This document shows positions 1-13,304 of a stretch of DNA of 64,000 nt, piece after piece. Below the pieces are notes generated by a model that was not told the DNA's origin, did no database searches, and worked only from the letters and a program-made list of their open reading frames with translations. The DNA is from Mucor racemosus (lineage: Eukaryota; Mucoromycota; Mucoromycetes; Mucorales; Mucoraceae): positions 2,709,083 to 2,773,082 of the forward strand of contig JAPEHQ010000007.1 of assembly GCA_027405735.1 (NCBI GenBank). Reading direction: 5' to 3'. Made by a program: the position numbers and the translations under genes. Position 1 is the stretch's first letter. Each line of letters starts with the position of its first letter.

Positions 1-2052
1 ATATGAAATATTGTGCTTTGTTTTCATACTTTTATACCTGATTAATTAAATAAATCTTGCGTTTTAGTGTACAATAAAGAAATGAATTGCCATTATTATT
101 TATCACTTTTTGACCAAATACATGAATCAAAGTAGATTTATACAAGTATACTATACGATATTTATCGTCAGTAACCCATAATCTCCGTGGTTATCAGAAG
201 TATGGTATATTTAAATAATGGTTTAGGCGTTTTCACACGAATCTGAAGTCCCTTACCAACCAACATAATTAAAATCCACTTCTCGGCCCTTACGGATAAA
301 ATCATTATTTATACAATTCAAAATGGTGTAAATTTTACCATTTGGCATAAAACTGGAAGCTCTTGATTAGCTTTAGTCCTTTAGAGGAAATCAAAAAATG
401 ACCGAGAGTTTCCAAAATGGAGATATCTATTACTGGGCAGAAAAATTCGGCGGTTCAGTACGATTTTGCTGTGAAAATATGCATCCAGAGGTTTCAAGCA
501 AATCAAATAAAAGTAGGCTACCATCAGCTTTATGACGAAACCAAAAATACAAGAATAAACTATGTATAATAAAAGTTAATTTGATAAAGTCTAATGTCGA
601 TTAAAGCTATTCAAAACCAAAATAAAATACTTTAAAAGTTTTTATGCAATAACTGAGATTTGAAATTTGTAGTGATAGTAACGGTATCAAGGATAAAGCT
701 GTTTAATAACATTATCAACCCTCCTTTCTATCAAATAATCTCAATCGGCAATTAAGCTTTCTAAAGCCTATTCTTGATTATAGACAGATTTTTACAACAG
801 TTAATGTATTTGAAAAAACTTTACATGTTTTATCAGTATTTTTGTTGATTCTGATTTTTTTTCTCACATTGCACCAACGGCAGTGTACGAATAGTAAAAA
901 ATTATATGGATAGATACACATTAACGCGTTAGAAGTAAGTGTCAATGAATTATATACATGGTTAATGGCAAAGGACGATCATAGGGGAAAAAATGATGAA
1001 AAAATCCGCATTAACTATAAGCATCAATCTCAACTTGAGCTCATGATATCTACATGTCCGAATAGGATTAGGCGCCCACAAAGATCCTCCATCAAATAAC
1101 CAATCATCGTGATATAATATTCACAGTATAGGCACATTCTCTACTTAATAAGTGTATAGTGATATCTAGAAATTCTCACCCATAAGGCATATCAGAAATA
1201 GCACCGGCAGGATTTAAGAGAGGTATTATATGGCTTTCAATTGTACAAGATTATTGATCATGAATGGTATGAAAGGTTAAACGTAAAGCAAGTATCCGAT
1301 TAAAGTTTGAAATATAGTTGCATTGAACTCCTCGAGGGCAATTCGATTTCGCCATGCATTTCAAAGCTAGTAGTAAACTGATCTAGATTATGCTTCTTGC
1401 AAATCTCTCTCAACAGGTTTTAATTACTAATGTATCCCACGCATCTTTTTTTATTTCTCACGTTCAATACATACGCTACTTATTTCTTTTGATTATCAAC
1501 TTATAAAGGAAGCAATCATATATCTCATTGAGTCACTAAAGCGGCTCAAAGCAACCAGTAATGATTGCAAACAGATACACTCTTAAATATTCTGCAAAGA
1601 TAGCCGAAAGTGACGCAAAAAGAGACGTTGCCGTAAGGGTCAAAGTGCCACAGGCTCCGCTAAAGACTACATACACATATCGGATATTGTTTTTGACGTT
1701 TGTAGCTTCGTAGCAAGACTAAACTTATTCAAGAAGCTATATTATAGAAGCTATACAGATAGTATTCTAATGTCTAAATTAAATTAATTATGATCCAGCT
1801 TTCAAATCAACACACAGCTGAACAGGTCAGAGACATTTGCAATGTCATTTAAAGAAATTGGGGCAAATTTTAAATGAGAGGGGAATCTTATTGATTCGGG
1901 ACCCACCTGTAATTGGCTGAATCAAAGCGTCTCAAACCAACTTGTGTACCTTGCACAAAGAATTAAAGAGCACACATATATTTTGATGTCCACTATATTA
2001 GACTTGTTTCTTTTTATCTTTTCTTTTCTTCAATACTATTTTATATTATAAC
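1..2052. other. AT-rich intergenic, no gene seen
   Basis: About 2 kb upstream of the thiolase gene. I see no long ORF, tRNA-like box or clear transposon end. The last ~60 bases before the thiolase ATG are pyrimidine-rich (TTTCTTTTTATCTTTTCTTT type), as is common in fungal leaders. Nothing else can be supported. Confidence 0.5.
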
Positions 2053-3569
<1,517 letters not shown>

Positions 3570-4193
3570 AAAAGGAGAGAGAGAGAGAGAGAATGAAGAA
3601 ACAAAACAAAAAAATTTAAGCATTATTACACATACAAAATAATAAACCAAATGTCATTTACCATACTTTTCCAGTGATGCCATTATAATGTAATATATAT
3701 ATATATATTTCACGGTAAAGTATATAAAGTATAATTGCATATATTACTGTCAGTTGATAGATAGTTTCGAATGCCTCTCATCGACACCATTTGATGTAAC
3801 TTTAGATTGCTAAGGTGCTGTAGCTGGTTACCGCCACAAAAACACACTGCACTTGGAAACATGTATTCAACAAAAAGTGGCGATTTTTAAATGAATAATA
3901 CAAAACAAAAGAATACTTTTGAAAACATCTCTTTGAATCAAATACAACAATCTTCAAAGAAAAGACTAAAATCATCGAATGCTCCAACATAAATCAAAAC
4001 TTGTGGCTTTCTCACCGTATGTGTAATTTTAGCGTTAAAAGAAACTGTTATTCTTAGCAACAATTTTGTTCATTTGGGCTTGGCAAACTTAAGGCTTTAT
4101 TTGTTTACATACAAAACTTATTTTTATACAATAAAAAAAATATGTAAAATCTGTTTCTTCATCTTTTTGTTCTCTCCAACACATAAAAATATA
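3570..4193. other. Intergenic with simple repeats
   Basis: 3' region of the thiolase gene and leader of the next gene. It contains a (GA)n run just after the stop (about 3575-3592) and a (TA)n run near 3693-3708. No gene is seen. A minus-strand open stretch at 3802-3990 is low in complexity and has no recognisable domain. Confidence 0.5.
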
Positions 4194-5210
4194 ATGCCAG
4201 AGCAAGATATTTATGCCTGGCTAACTTTTAGTTTCTTATTTGGCTTAATTTCATTCATGTTATTTATTCAATCTATTCATCATTGGCATATATTACCGTT
4301 TGCTATTTATGCATTATTTATAATGATTGGACATATTTATATAGCTATAACACCATATTTTTCTCAACCCAGTATACCGTGGAAGGATCAAGAACCCATC
4401 ATTACTCAATTGCCTGCCATTTCCATACTTGCATTTGCAGGAATAGTTGATTGGCAAGTTGTTTATGTAAGATTTATTAATACAGCCTCCAAAAATTATA
4501 GACGGTGGGGTAGTTTGCATCCAGTCAACATCATTGACGAAAAATCAGATGAAGATTCAATGAGTGATACATCAACCATCATACTTCAGCATGCACCAGA
4601 GTATCATCACACAAATTATATTGAAGTAATCACTTCCAACTCATCTACACCATTTCTATTAAGCGCATTGACAAGTTGGATCTATATCTCGGTCATTATC
4701 ATCTATGGAATAACGACGCTAGCTTTTGTAGTGTGCAAAACCATGATAACTGATACTCAAGTATCAGCCCTGATCTCAGCCATATGTATGACAATTATGG
4801 CATGTTTTACATTATTTAATGCTATAGCAGTCGTATACACTGGGAGTAAATGCCATTCAAAAGAGATTGCATGGATTATGGGTCAAGATAGACAAGATGC
4901 CATTATTCTATTTTTGATGCCTCTTTTATTTATGGTAGCCATGATAAGTGCAACGGTTATTTCCTGGACAGCCTATAAACAAATCACAAATCCCACAATA
5001 AAGCCATTAGCTAAAATTCTTGACATTGGAGATCAGGATGTCACAAATTGGATCATTCTCAAATCGTTTGTTGTTTATTTACCCCTTATTATTCTACTTA
5101 TTTGCTGTTCACTAAAGCGTAAAAAGTCAAAATTAGCAGTAGATGAGCAGCAAAATATTCTCACAAATCAATCATCTTCGTTAATAAATAAATCTTATGT
5201 AAATCAATAA
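4194..5210 (+). CDS. Multi-pass membrane protein, unknown function
   Basis: A single-exon ORF of 338 residues from the first in-frame ATG (MPEQDIYAWLTF). The frame is open further upstream but only with non-ATG codons, so 4194 is chosen. I do not recognise the family. Hydrophobic segments are visible at about residues 8-25, 30-48, 72-90, 155-180, 190-215, 238-260 and 280-303, which suggests about seven membrane spans. A hydrophilic, acidic Ser/Thr-rich loop (about residues 105-150) and a short Lys-rich cytosolic-type tail (SLKRKKSK) follow that plan. A tRNase Z gene starts 95 bp downstream on the same strand. A receptor- or transporter-like role is possible, but no diagnostic motif was seen. 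Confidence 0.7.
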   Translation: MPEQDIYAWLTFSFLFGLISFMLFIQSIHHWHILPFAIYALFIMIGHIYIAITPYFSQPSIPWKDQEPIITQLPAISILAFAGIVDWQVVYVRFINTASKNYRRWGSLHPVNIIDEKSDEDSMSDTSTIILQHAPEYHHTNYIEVITSNSSTPFLLSALTSWIYISVIIIYGITTLAFVVCKTMITDTQVSALISAICMTIMACFTLFNAIAVVYTGSKCHSKEIAWIMGQDRQDAIILFLMPLLFMVAMISATVISWTAYKQITNPTIKPLAKILDIGDQDVTNWIILKSFVVYLPLIILLICCSLKRKKSKLAVDEQQNILTNQSSSLINKSYVNQ

Positions 5211-5305
5211 CAAATAACATTGCTTGTGTTCCACGTTTGTCGATAAAAAAAGTGAGTTTCAATTATTTTCATAAGAATTATACTCTTTTCTTCTTCTCTT
5301 CAATC

Positions 5306-6466
5306 ATGGTGGCACCTATGGATATAACGTTTTTGGGTACTGGCAGTGCTCAGCCAAGTGCAACAAGAAATCATCAAGCCATTGCATTGCGTGTGGATGG
5401 CGATATTTGGTTATTTGATTGTGGAGAAGCAACACAACATCAAATACAAAAGAGTAAACTTAAAATGGGTAAAATCACTCGCGTCTTTATTACGCATATG
5501 CACGGCGACCATTGCTTTGGTTTAGCACCTCTTTTATGTAGTATGACAGATAACTTGAATCCCGCCAATGGTATAACAATAGAAAATCAGCAAGAACAAG
5601 TTCCTATTGACATTTATGGTCCAACGCCTCTTCGCTCTTGGTTAAGAACAACACTCAAATCAACTTATTCCAACTTGGGAAAACCTTACCGGGTTCATGA
5701 ACTTTTAAATGAAAATGATCCTGTAGACTTAAATGAGAACCTTCACAATAATGAACTGCCTGGAAAGAATATAATGATTGAGAATAATGCGTTTAAACTT
5801 CCTTTATTTGCATCTGCTGATAAAGGTTACAGTGTACAAGCTGCGCCAATCGAGCATTCAATTCCATCCCTAGGATATGTGATACGTGAGCCGGATTGGC
5901 CGGGTAAAGTGAATGCATTGATTCCGTTAATCAAAAAGAATATGGTTGCATTGAAGAGTCAAGGTGTAAAAAACCCAATGAGTCTATTAGGGCAACTGCA
6001 ACGTACCAATCAACCTTACACCCTTCCAGATGGACAGCAATTGATTCCACCTCCCCTTCGCCTTGGTCGCCAGGTTGTTATTTTAGGCGACACCAAAGAT
6101 CCTACTCCAATTTTATCTATAGCAGATTCTCCAACTTTATTAGTACACGAAGCTACTAATGCATTAACACAATTAGACACTGCTAATGCCAAGGAAGATA
6201 CAATTCCCACATTTGAAGAGGTGGAACAGAGAACAAAAGATCACGGACATTCAACACCCCAAATGGCGGCTGCATTTGCTCTTAAAATTAAGTGTAAAAA
6301 GCTGATTTTGACACATTTTAGTGCTCGTTACCGAGGCGATGAAACACTAGAGGCACTAAATGTAATGGAAGAAATTAGGCAATTAGCAGTTGCTGTATTT
6401 GATCAGCGAGATCAAGATATTTATTGTGCTCGAGACCTTTGGTCTTATGATATCAAGATGGATTGA
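5306..6466 (+). CDS. tRNase Z, short form (ELAC1-like 3' tRNA endonuclease)
   Basis: Metallo-beta-lactamase-fold endonuclease that removes the 3' trailer from pre-tRNA so that CCA can be added. Single exon, 386 residues from ATG 5306 (MVAPMDITFLGTGSAQPS). Open frame upstream of this lacks an ATG; Met5 is a possible alternative start. Seen: the fold's first strand FLGTGSA, the LFDCGEATQHQ block, the metal-binding HMHGDH at residues 64-69, the GDT motif (VILGDTKDPTP) and, late in the protein, the LTHFSARY motif with its metal-ligand His. The length matches the short ELAC1/bacterial type rather than the roughly 800-residue long form. Start and stop lie in clean intergenic DNA, and the upstream membrane-protein stop is only 95 bp away. 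Confidence 0.95.
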   Translation: MVAPMDITFLGTGSAQPSATRNHQAIALRVDGDIWLFDCGEATQHQIQKSKLKMGKITRVFITHMHGDHCFGLAPLLCSMTDNLNPANGITIENQQEQVPIDIYGPTPLRSWLRTTLKSTYSNLGKPYRVHELLNENDPVDLNENLHNNELPGKNIMIENNAFKLPLFASADKGYSVQAAPIEHSIPSLGYVIREPDWPGKVNALIPLIKKNMVALKSQGVKNPMSLLGQLQRTNQPYTLPDGQQLIPPPLRLGRQVVILGDTKDPTPILSIADSPTLLVHEATNALTQLDTANAKEDTIPTFEEVEQRTKDHGHSTPQMAAAFALKIKCKKLILTHFSARYRGDETLEALNVMEEIRQLAVAVFDQRDQDIYCARDLWSYDIKMD

Positions 6467-9400
6467 TTATTAGAACACTATAATAAAATTTAGATTAATT
6501 CATTGTTTACAAGATATGTTTGCTAGTTAATATTTTCCCTCATACTTATTCTCCCTCATATATACCAATAATATTTCAATATTCACATTTAACCAATGCC
6601 TTTATCGTGAATTTCATAGATGTAGAAGGTATTATTAGACTTTACAAAGGTGCGTAATCTTGCGCTCTTTCATGCTGTTTGATAAATTTAATACTATATT
6701 GTCCGATATTATCGAGTGCTGGTTTTAGACTGTCGTGATTGAGATAAGTTAGCTTTACCCTTCTGACGATATAATAGTACGAGCAAACTAATAACAGTGA
6801 TTGATGTTAAAATACAAGAGGAACTCTTCATCCTGATAACTGGTATTTATGGCTGGTTAAAAAGCCAATGCTGCGAAGCTATATTTTGAATCCGTGATTT
6901 GTTTTGGAAAAGTCTCCTTCCAAAAGTTTGAGTTGATTTCGATAATTAATTGGAGATATTCGCCTGAGAGAATTAAATTTTCAAAAAACCAAGTTTCATA
7001 TCACAGTTTCTAGTATTTAAGATTGGAAGCCTGCTCCCTTTCTATAAGTAAACACTAAACAATTTTAAATTTTAGAGTGTATCTTGGACACTGCAATACG
7101 TATGAATTGGCCCCCATTATGTTGCCTGTTCCTAAATTCATTTTATATCTCAAGAAAGACTTGAAATGCCTAAAATTTACTGCTTTTTCCTAAAAACTGG
7201 GTCTCACTTTTTATCCCTACTCAACTCTTTTTTTTACTAAATAACACCAAGAAAAAATTATATGCCAATGTACCTGAGGTGCTCAGCTTTAATCCAAAAA
7301 CAAGTATCCAAAAATATTCTATGTTTTGCAGTTGGTATTAATTTTTCAGTGCTAATGTTTCAGATTTTTTACGCGTATTTCACTGCTAAAGGATTGAAAA
7401 CTTTGAGGCTTCATATCTCTAGAAAGAATTAAGCTATACTAACACTTTCTAATAATAAAACTTACTTGTTTTAAAGTGCTCTATAATATATTTTAATATA
7501 AAAAAATTCTGGGCACTTTTATTTTTTTTTCTTTTTTTTTTCGGCATTTCTATAGTAGGTTTCAAAATATTGATTAAATTGAGCAATATTTTTTTTGCAT
7601 TCATGTCATCAATCTCATTGAGCTTTCTCAGATCCAATTTAGTTTTTTTCAAAATATTGATTTTTCGTAGAGATATCCTCAAAAATGTGTACAAAAGAAT
7701 AGTCTCACTTCTAGCTTCAATTTTTCCCTTTATACCCTCATCCCAAATTCTGAATTTCAAAAAAAAAATCAACAAAAATCCTGTTTTCTCTACGAAAAAT
7801 GTAGCTATAAGGTTAAATAATAGCTAGGTCAATAGATAATTTTATTGTGCATTATCCCAGGTATTTATATTAAAAATATAGTTATAAAAAGTAATGCGTA
7901 TTTTCAAAAAACCTCCAAAATTTCAACCGAATTTTATGCAAAATTTAATATAAAGAACTTGCCTGAATTTTGCTTAGATGGATGCAGAATTCAAAACTCC
8001 ACAGAAACTATTTAATACGCTAGGTCTATTTATTTTGCAGTTCATAAACTATTAAACGAATTTGTTTGTTGAACCATTTTCTGGTTGATTTGAAGAATAA
8101 AATTTGAAACTCAACTACCATAATGTTGTAACTCAGTCTTTTATATATAATCTCAATTATAATAATATTAATAAAATCAGTCTCTTTTCCTCAAACATAA
8201 TATAGTCCATATTTAGATTATTACAATAAGATGTAAGCTGTAATGCGAACTATTATTTTGGTTATCTCGACAAAAAATCCATATTTTTTGATGAAACAAA
8301 AGATGCAGAGTATATGTCAGCTGGATAACCTTGTGAATACAAAATATAAATAACTTTATTATAAAGCGAAAATTTTACAATCGATTTTAGGTCACACTTA
8401 GAGTAATGTTAGGCCGATGTTAGGTTAATGCGCTATTCTAGTAATCTCTAGTTCTTTTGAATCTATGCAAAATTAATTGTGCAATATTCATCTTCGATAT
8501 TGTGTATTATAGCTTTGAAAATATATAACATCGAAAGAATTATCGATGATTAAAAAACAGAAATTTTTGTATTCTTTGAAATTATGCGACGTGGCAAAAA
8601 ACCCATTTCTTACGCGACAAGATGAATTAATGGTAATGCTTCCAGCTAGCTACCAATATTATTATATTATTTATTGCCTGCTAGCATACATATGCAAAGC
8701 TTTGCGCAATTTATACAAAAATTGACTATACACTTATTACTACCAGTATAAAAAAAAAGCAATATCAAACTACTACAAAATAAATAATCCACCGAGGTCA
8801 AATTTACGATGGGAGTTAAATTTAAATCTATGTAGCCTGGCAGTTATGTTCACATACCGTATATGTAATAGGGAATGGTGAGGATGACAGATATCTACTA
8901 ATGGACAATACTGCTCTGGTACATATGTATATACATGGTTAGGCTTGTCTCGAACCTGATTTTTCCTCCTTTTTTTTTTTTTTTTTGAATTATCCGTGCT
9001 TTATACAAATAGATAAAATTTTTTAGATATACCAACAAAGCAACTTTTTCTTTCAAATAGGGGAATTCAACTAATATGCTGTATGAACTCATGTTACTTA
9101 CGTGATGTGGAGTATGCATGATCTAGAAAAAAAAACAATGCAATTGGAGTGAAACAACAACAAACAAATTCAATATTTTTTTAATACGCATATCACCTCC
9201 TTGATTTTAGTTCAATAAAAAAGTAATAGTTTATTTTTACTTTTCCATAATTATTCAAAATTGGCCAATTTTACAAAAAGACGAAAATGGGCCAAACTAC
9301 TAGATTTCCCATTTTTTTTCTATAGATAAAGTTGATGATCTTTAAAACACACATATTTGCTACGCTTAATTTGTGGGATTCCGGTTTTATTTTACTTGGT

Positions 9401-10314
9401 AGCTTAAGGAGCAAGAAGGGTAACATGATTATTTTTGGTAATTCTCAAGATTGATTTCAGAGTAACAATAACAAATAATTAATAAGTTTGAAAAATGGCT
9501 TTATACATTACATGTAATCAACCTGTTGACCATTAAACGTATTATTAGAATATAATCAACCCAACATGTTGGCCAACAAGGATGAATAATAACGACATTG
9601 ATTGTATTTATTATGCATGTAATCGGAGGTGACACAAAAAGCAATAACTTCTCCTTAATTGTACAAAAGCGTAATCGTTGCGGAAAGGTGCAATATATTT
9701 AGTAGTTTTCGCCCATTTAAAATAATAAAAGAAAATGGCGAGGTCAATTATTTTAATGTTGTGTAATATGATACACAACATCAAATAATAATATTATTCA
9801 AATAAAATATTATTTATGTTTGCACTGTAAAGATGCATGTAGGCATTACTGTTTTCTTTATCAAAATGAAAGTATGAGCTTTGCTTTACCCCCTGATTTT
9901 TGTTTGAAAATATGTCAATTAATGCGCAAATAACTCTCATGTTTATTAGTCTTTTAAGCCAACAAAGCTTAAATACAATAACACCATATTGGATCAAGTA
10001 AACAATGATGTCGACTTTTTTTTCTCTTTATTCAATTGTTCTAGATGTATTATATGATATACATACATTTCATACAACAATACAATGATTACAATGTATA
10101 TACACGTTCTAGAAGATTCTATATCATCCAATTACATACAATAAATATAAAGAGTTTGCCATTCCATTTCTCGTTTATTATATGTAAATCTTCAAAACAG
10201 GAGTGAAAAAAAAGAATGTTTGTTACAACACCAAAACATAGAAAATGCAAATCAGATAAGCTTGTACTAAAGTAAAATGTGTTTGTATGTTTATTAAATT
10301 ATATAATGCACTAT
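6467..10314. other. AT-rich intergenic with decayed repeat
   Basis: Nearly 4 kb of low-complexity DNA between tRNase Z and the MedA-like gene. Small ORFs such as those at 7449-7775 and 7570-7827 (opposite strands, same DNA) are Lys/Ile/Phe-rich by composition and have no domain. The only structure is a repeat at about 7725-8460 that recurs near 56.2 kb. No transposon ends or RNA genes were recognised. Confidence 0.5.
7725..8460 (+). repeat. Dispersed repeat D, copy 1
   Basis: Shares blocks in the same order with 56159-56760. These are a TTATACCC...TCCCAAATTCTGA block, a TTTCTCTACGAAAAAT block, the shared AAAAAACCTCCAAAATTTCAA, GATGGATGCAGAATT, an AACTATTATTTTGGTTATCTC-like block and ACAATCGATTTTAGGTCA. 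Divergence is high and no coding capacity is visible. It may be the remnant of an old element or a captured spacer. Confidence 0.7.
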
Positions 10315-11281
10315 TTAAAACTTATTATTATTAACGTTACTAGTATGAAGATAAGATGCAGTAGATGAGGAAGTAGTAATTGAAGAAGACAAGGGTGTAT
10401 AAGCCATTGATGAAGCATTTTGCTGCAGCTGATGAATTGGCTCTAATGGTGTTGATGTAATATAAGAAGGAGTATATTTTCTTATAATCTTTCTTAATGC
10501 ATGAGGCAAGGTTTTCCAAGAAAATACTTTAACATCTTTTTCAATATTCCTAGGCTTTGGATGAGGAAATGACATAATTAATTTAAAGAAATCTGCACAT
10601 TCAGCCTTGCATTTTGAAACTGTAAGAGGTCGAAATCCTTCCAAGTTCCTTCGAATCCTGTTCTTTTCTTCAACAGTGAATTGTATTCCAATCAGGCTTT
10701 CAAGTAAATAAATGCAATCTACAGATGTAATAAAATAATCATTTCTTTCTCTCCAATATATACATGAAATAACAATGGGGGTGGTATTATTTCCACTGGA
10801 ACCACCATGTCGATTATTAATTGCAAGTGTATTACTCTTAATATTGATTCCAGTACTTGATGGTGGTGAATTATTAGATACAGCAGCAGCGGCAGCAGCA
10901 GCTGCAGCAACAGCGGCAACATTGTCTCTCATACGTTGTTGGTGGTACAGTTGTTGATCCATAGGCTCGAATCCGCATTCAACTAACGCCAAGTTTCCAT
11001 CTGTTCCGATAGTTGTACGACGCCAAAAATGGACAAGACGACGACCTGATTGCCATTCCGGTACAGACCAGTTAGTAATCATATCCATTAAGTCACCATT
11101 TAGTTTAAGATGTGCTTTATTTAATGCACAACTGTTACTATTTGTAGTTGTATAGGAGGTTGTTGTTGGCGCTGATGCTCTTCTAGGAACATTGGCAGAA
11201 TTTTTATAAGGTGTTGATAAACTTTGTTGTTGTTGCTGTTGTTGCTGTTGTTGCTGTTGTTGCTGTTGTTGCTGTTGTTGC

Positions 11282-11315
<34 letters not shown>

Positions 11316-12057
11316 GGATTCTTTGATACTGTTGTGCTTGTCTTTGATGTTCAGTCATATTATAAAGAACACTATTGCTATTGTAATTATAATTTGAATT
11401 GCTATTCATAGATTGAGTGTAATTATTCATTGCATGTGGCATAAAATTAGGTTGATTTGAATGATGTTGTTGCATCAAGTAAGGATTAGGTTGCTGTCTC
11501 TGTCGTTGTTGCATATCTGAATACATTCTGTACATGTCATGCTTTTGTGCCATTTCTATAGGATTACTAAGATGCACATGTTGCACATGTCGTTGCTGCT
11601 GCTGTTGTTGTTGTGATCTTTTACTATTGAGTAATCCTTGTTGAAGCATCATATGATTTACTGTCAATGGAAAAGGCGAACCTAACGATGTAGAATAGTT
11701 TGATTGCGTTGGTGCTTGAAGACTACTACCACCACTACTATCACTACTAGATGTAGGAGATAACCAGGAGTTAGTACGAGTAGCAGCAGCATCACCATTT
11801 GAAATGGATTCCCCGTAATTGACAGTCAATAGTGGATTGTATGGCGCAAGTAACTTTAAGAGCTGAGAGTTTACATCTTCTGAATTGTCTTGTTGTTCTT
11901 GTTCTGATTTAACATCATATGTATGCTTCTTTTGCGCGCCTTTATCTGGCTCACATGATAAAGCTCTCTTACGGTGATTGTTATTTGTATTAGTTTGTTC
12001 ATCTATATTAAGATAGAAAGGAAAATATATATAAGTATCCGATAACAAACATAAAGC

Positions 12058-12092
<35 letters not shown>

Positions 12093-12820
12093 TGTGTGTG
12101 TGTGTGTGTGTGTGGGGAGGGGTTGGAGAGAGAGAGAGAGAGAGAGAGAAGCAAATAGAGGTCGTTTTAAAATTACCTTCAATATATGTAAATTGACCTA
12201 TATCCCAAGTATCAATAGCAAGATCTGGATCATTACGATCAAATAAACAAACAGAAATATTAACTTGATTTGAGTCAGAACGAATATATTTCAATGGAGG
12301 AACAGAAGCCGCCAAAGTAATCCAAACAGAATTACCACCACCGCCATTATTGCTATTAGCTAAAATATGTTGCTGTTGAGCTGTTTCAACCGTCATTGTA
12401 CCAAATACAATTTTCATAGGAGCAGCTTCTTCATGATGCTGCAATATTATTGAAACAATACTAGAAGATTCATGTCCATCTTGAGGTCCCCACTGCATAA
12501 CTTTTGGGCGCTGTAATTCCACATGTTGTTGAGGAGATGCAGAAGCAGAAGAAGATAAGTTACTTATACTATTCATATCTTGATTTTCATGATTGAATAA
12601 GCCTTGAAACAGTTCATCATTTTCTTTATTGGAATTACTATTATCGTCAGTATCTTTCAAAAGCATGTCATAATCTAGCACATTTTGTTAAAATTAAATG
12701 GTACCAATGATAATATATAATGAAATTACCAAATAATGAATCTGGTAAGTCAATATTCATAGGCTTTTTATCATCCACCACTGAGGCTACTGAGATAATA
12801 TCTGTATCAACAATAGTCAT
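10315..12820 (-). CDS. MedA (Medusa)-like transcriptional regulator, DUF7082 domain
   Basis: Three exons read from the minus strand: 12820-12730, 12674-12177 and 12002-10315, giving 758 residues. The start MTIVDTDIISVASVV is joined to DYDMLLKDTDD by a 55-nt intron with a G|AT split codon. The conserved C-terminal block at about residues 502-709 has WSVPEWQSGRRLV, SCIYWRERNDYFITSVD, EEKNRIRRNLEGF and KPRNIEKDVKVFSWKTLP. I recognise this as the fungal MedA/Medusa-type domain; in ascomycetes such proteins regulate conidiation, adhesion and morphogenesis. The rest is Gln/Asn/Ser-rich, with 31 uninterrupted Gln (11224-11316) and a poly-Ala run inside the domain. Intron 2 (12003-12176) is full of microsatellites and has no stop codon. 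The family call rests on remembered conservation, and the exact biological role here is unknown. Confidence 0.8.
11224..11316 (-). repeat. Polyglutamine-coding trinucleotide tract
   Basis: Thirty-one consecutive CAA/CAG codons within the MedA-like gene. The upstream half is mostly CAA and the downstream half interleaves CAA and CAG. Length variation between strains is likely, because such tracts slip during replication. Confidence 0.95.
12003..12176 (-). other. Stop-free intron with stacked microsatellites
   Basis: Intron 2 of the MedA-like gene. Donor GAAG|GTAATT, acceptor TTAATATAG|AT. In transcript sense it carries (CT)n, (CA)n and about 29 U in succession. It is 174 nt long, divisible by three, and contains no in-frame stop, so retention would add about 58 residues without shifting frame. 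Confidence 0.8.
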
Positions 12821-13267
12821 TTTTTTTTGCTGTTGAAAAAAGTGATAAGAAAGAGGAAGAAAAAGAGGAATCGTTCAAGATGAGAAATGAGAAGAAAAAA
12901 AGTTAATTTAACAATGCCTCTGATCCCAAAAAACACCGCACTGTTTTTTTTTCATGATATTTACTATTAACAAACATTATTTCCCCTAGCTGTTAAAAAA
13001 AAGTAATATATTACATATAAATCATCTTTTTATCTCGTGCAGTGTCTTGTCTTGTCACTTGCAAACAAACAATGTCAATTATTTTTTAATTGACATTCAT
13101 ATATTAAAAATTCATTTAAAGCAAAAAAAAAAAAAGAAGACAAAAATATTTACACAATAAGAAGTTTTTCTCCTTGAGATTATATACATACATTAGAAGA
13201 TATGTGAAGCCTAAAACATGTTATTATAAATTCTAGATATCTAATATGTAGACTCCAATTTCTCCTT

Positions 13268-13304
<37 letters not shown>

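Noticed and set aside
5237..5305. Longer N-terminus for tRNase Z
   Set aside because: It begins with TTG and contains no ATG; ATG 5306 directly precedes the conserved first strand.
7449..7827. Overlapping ORFs on both strands
   Set aside because: Both reflect T/A-rich composition and neither shows a domain or splice logic.
11211..11411. Plus-strand ORF rich in Val/Ala opposite the polyQ tract
   Set aside because: Shadow of the CAA/CAG repeat read on the other strand.
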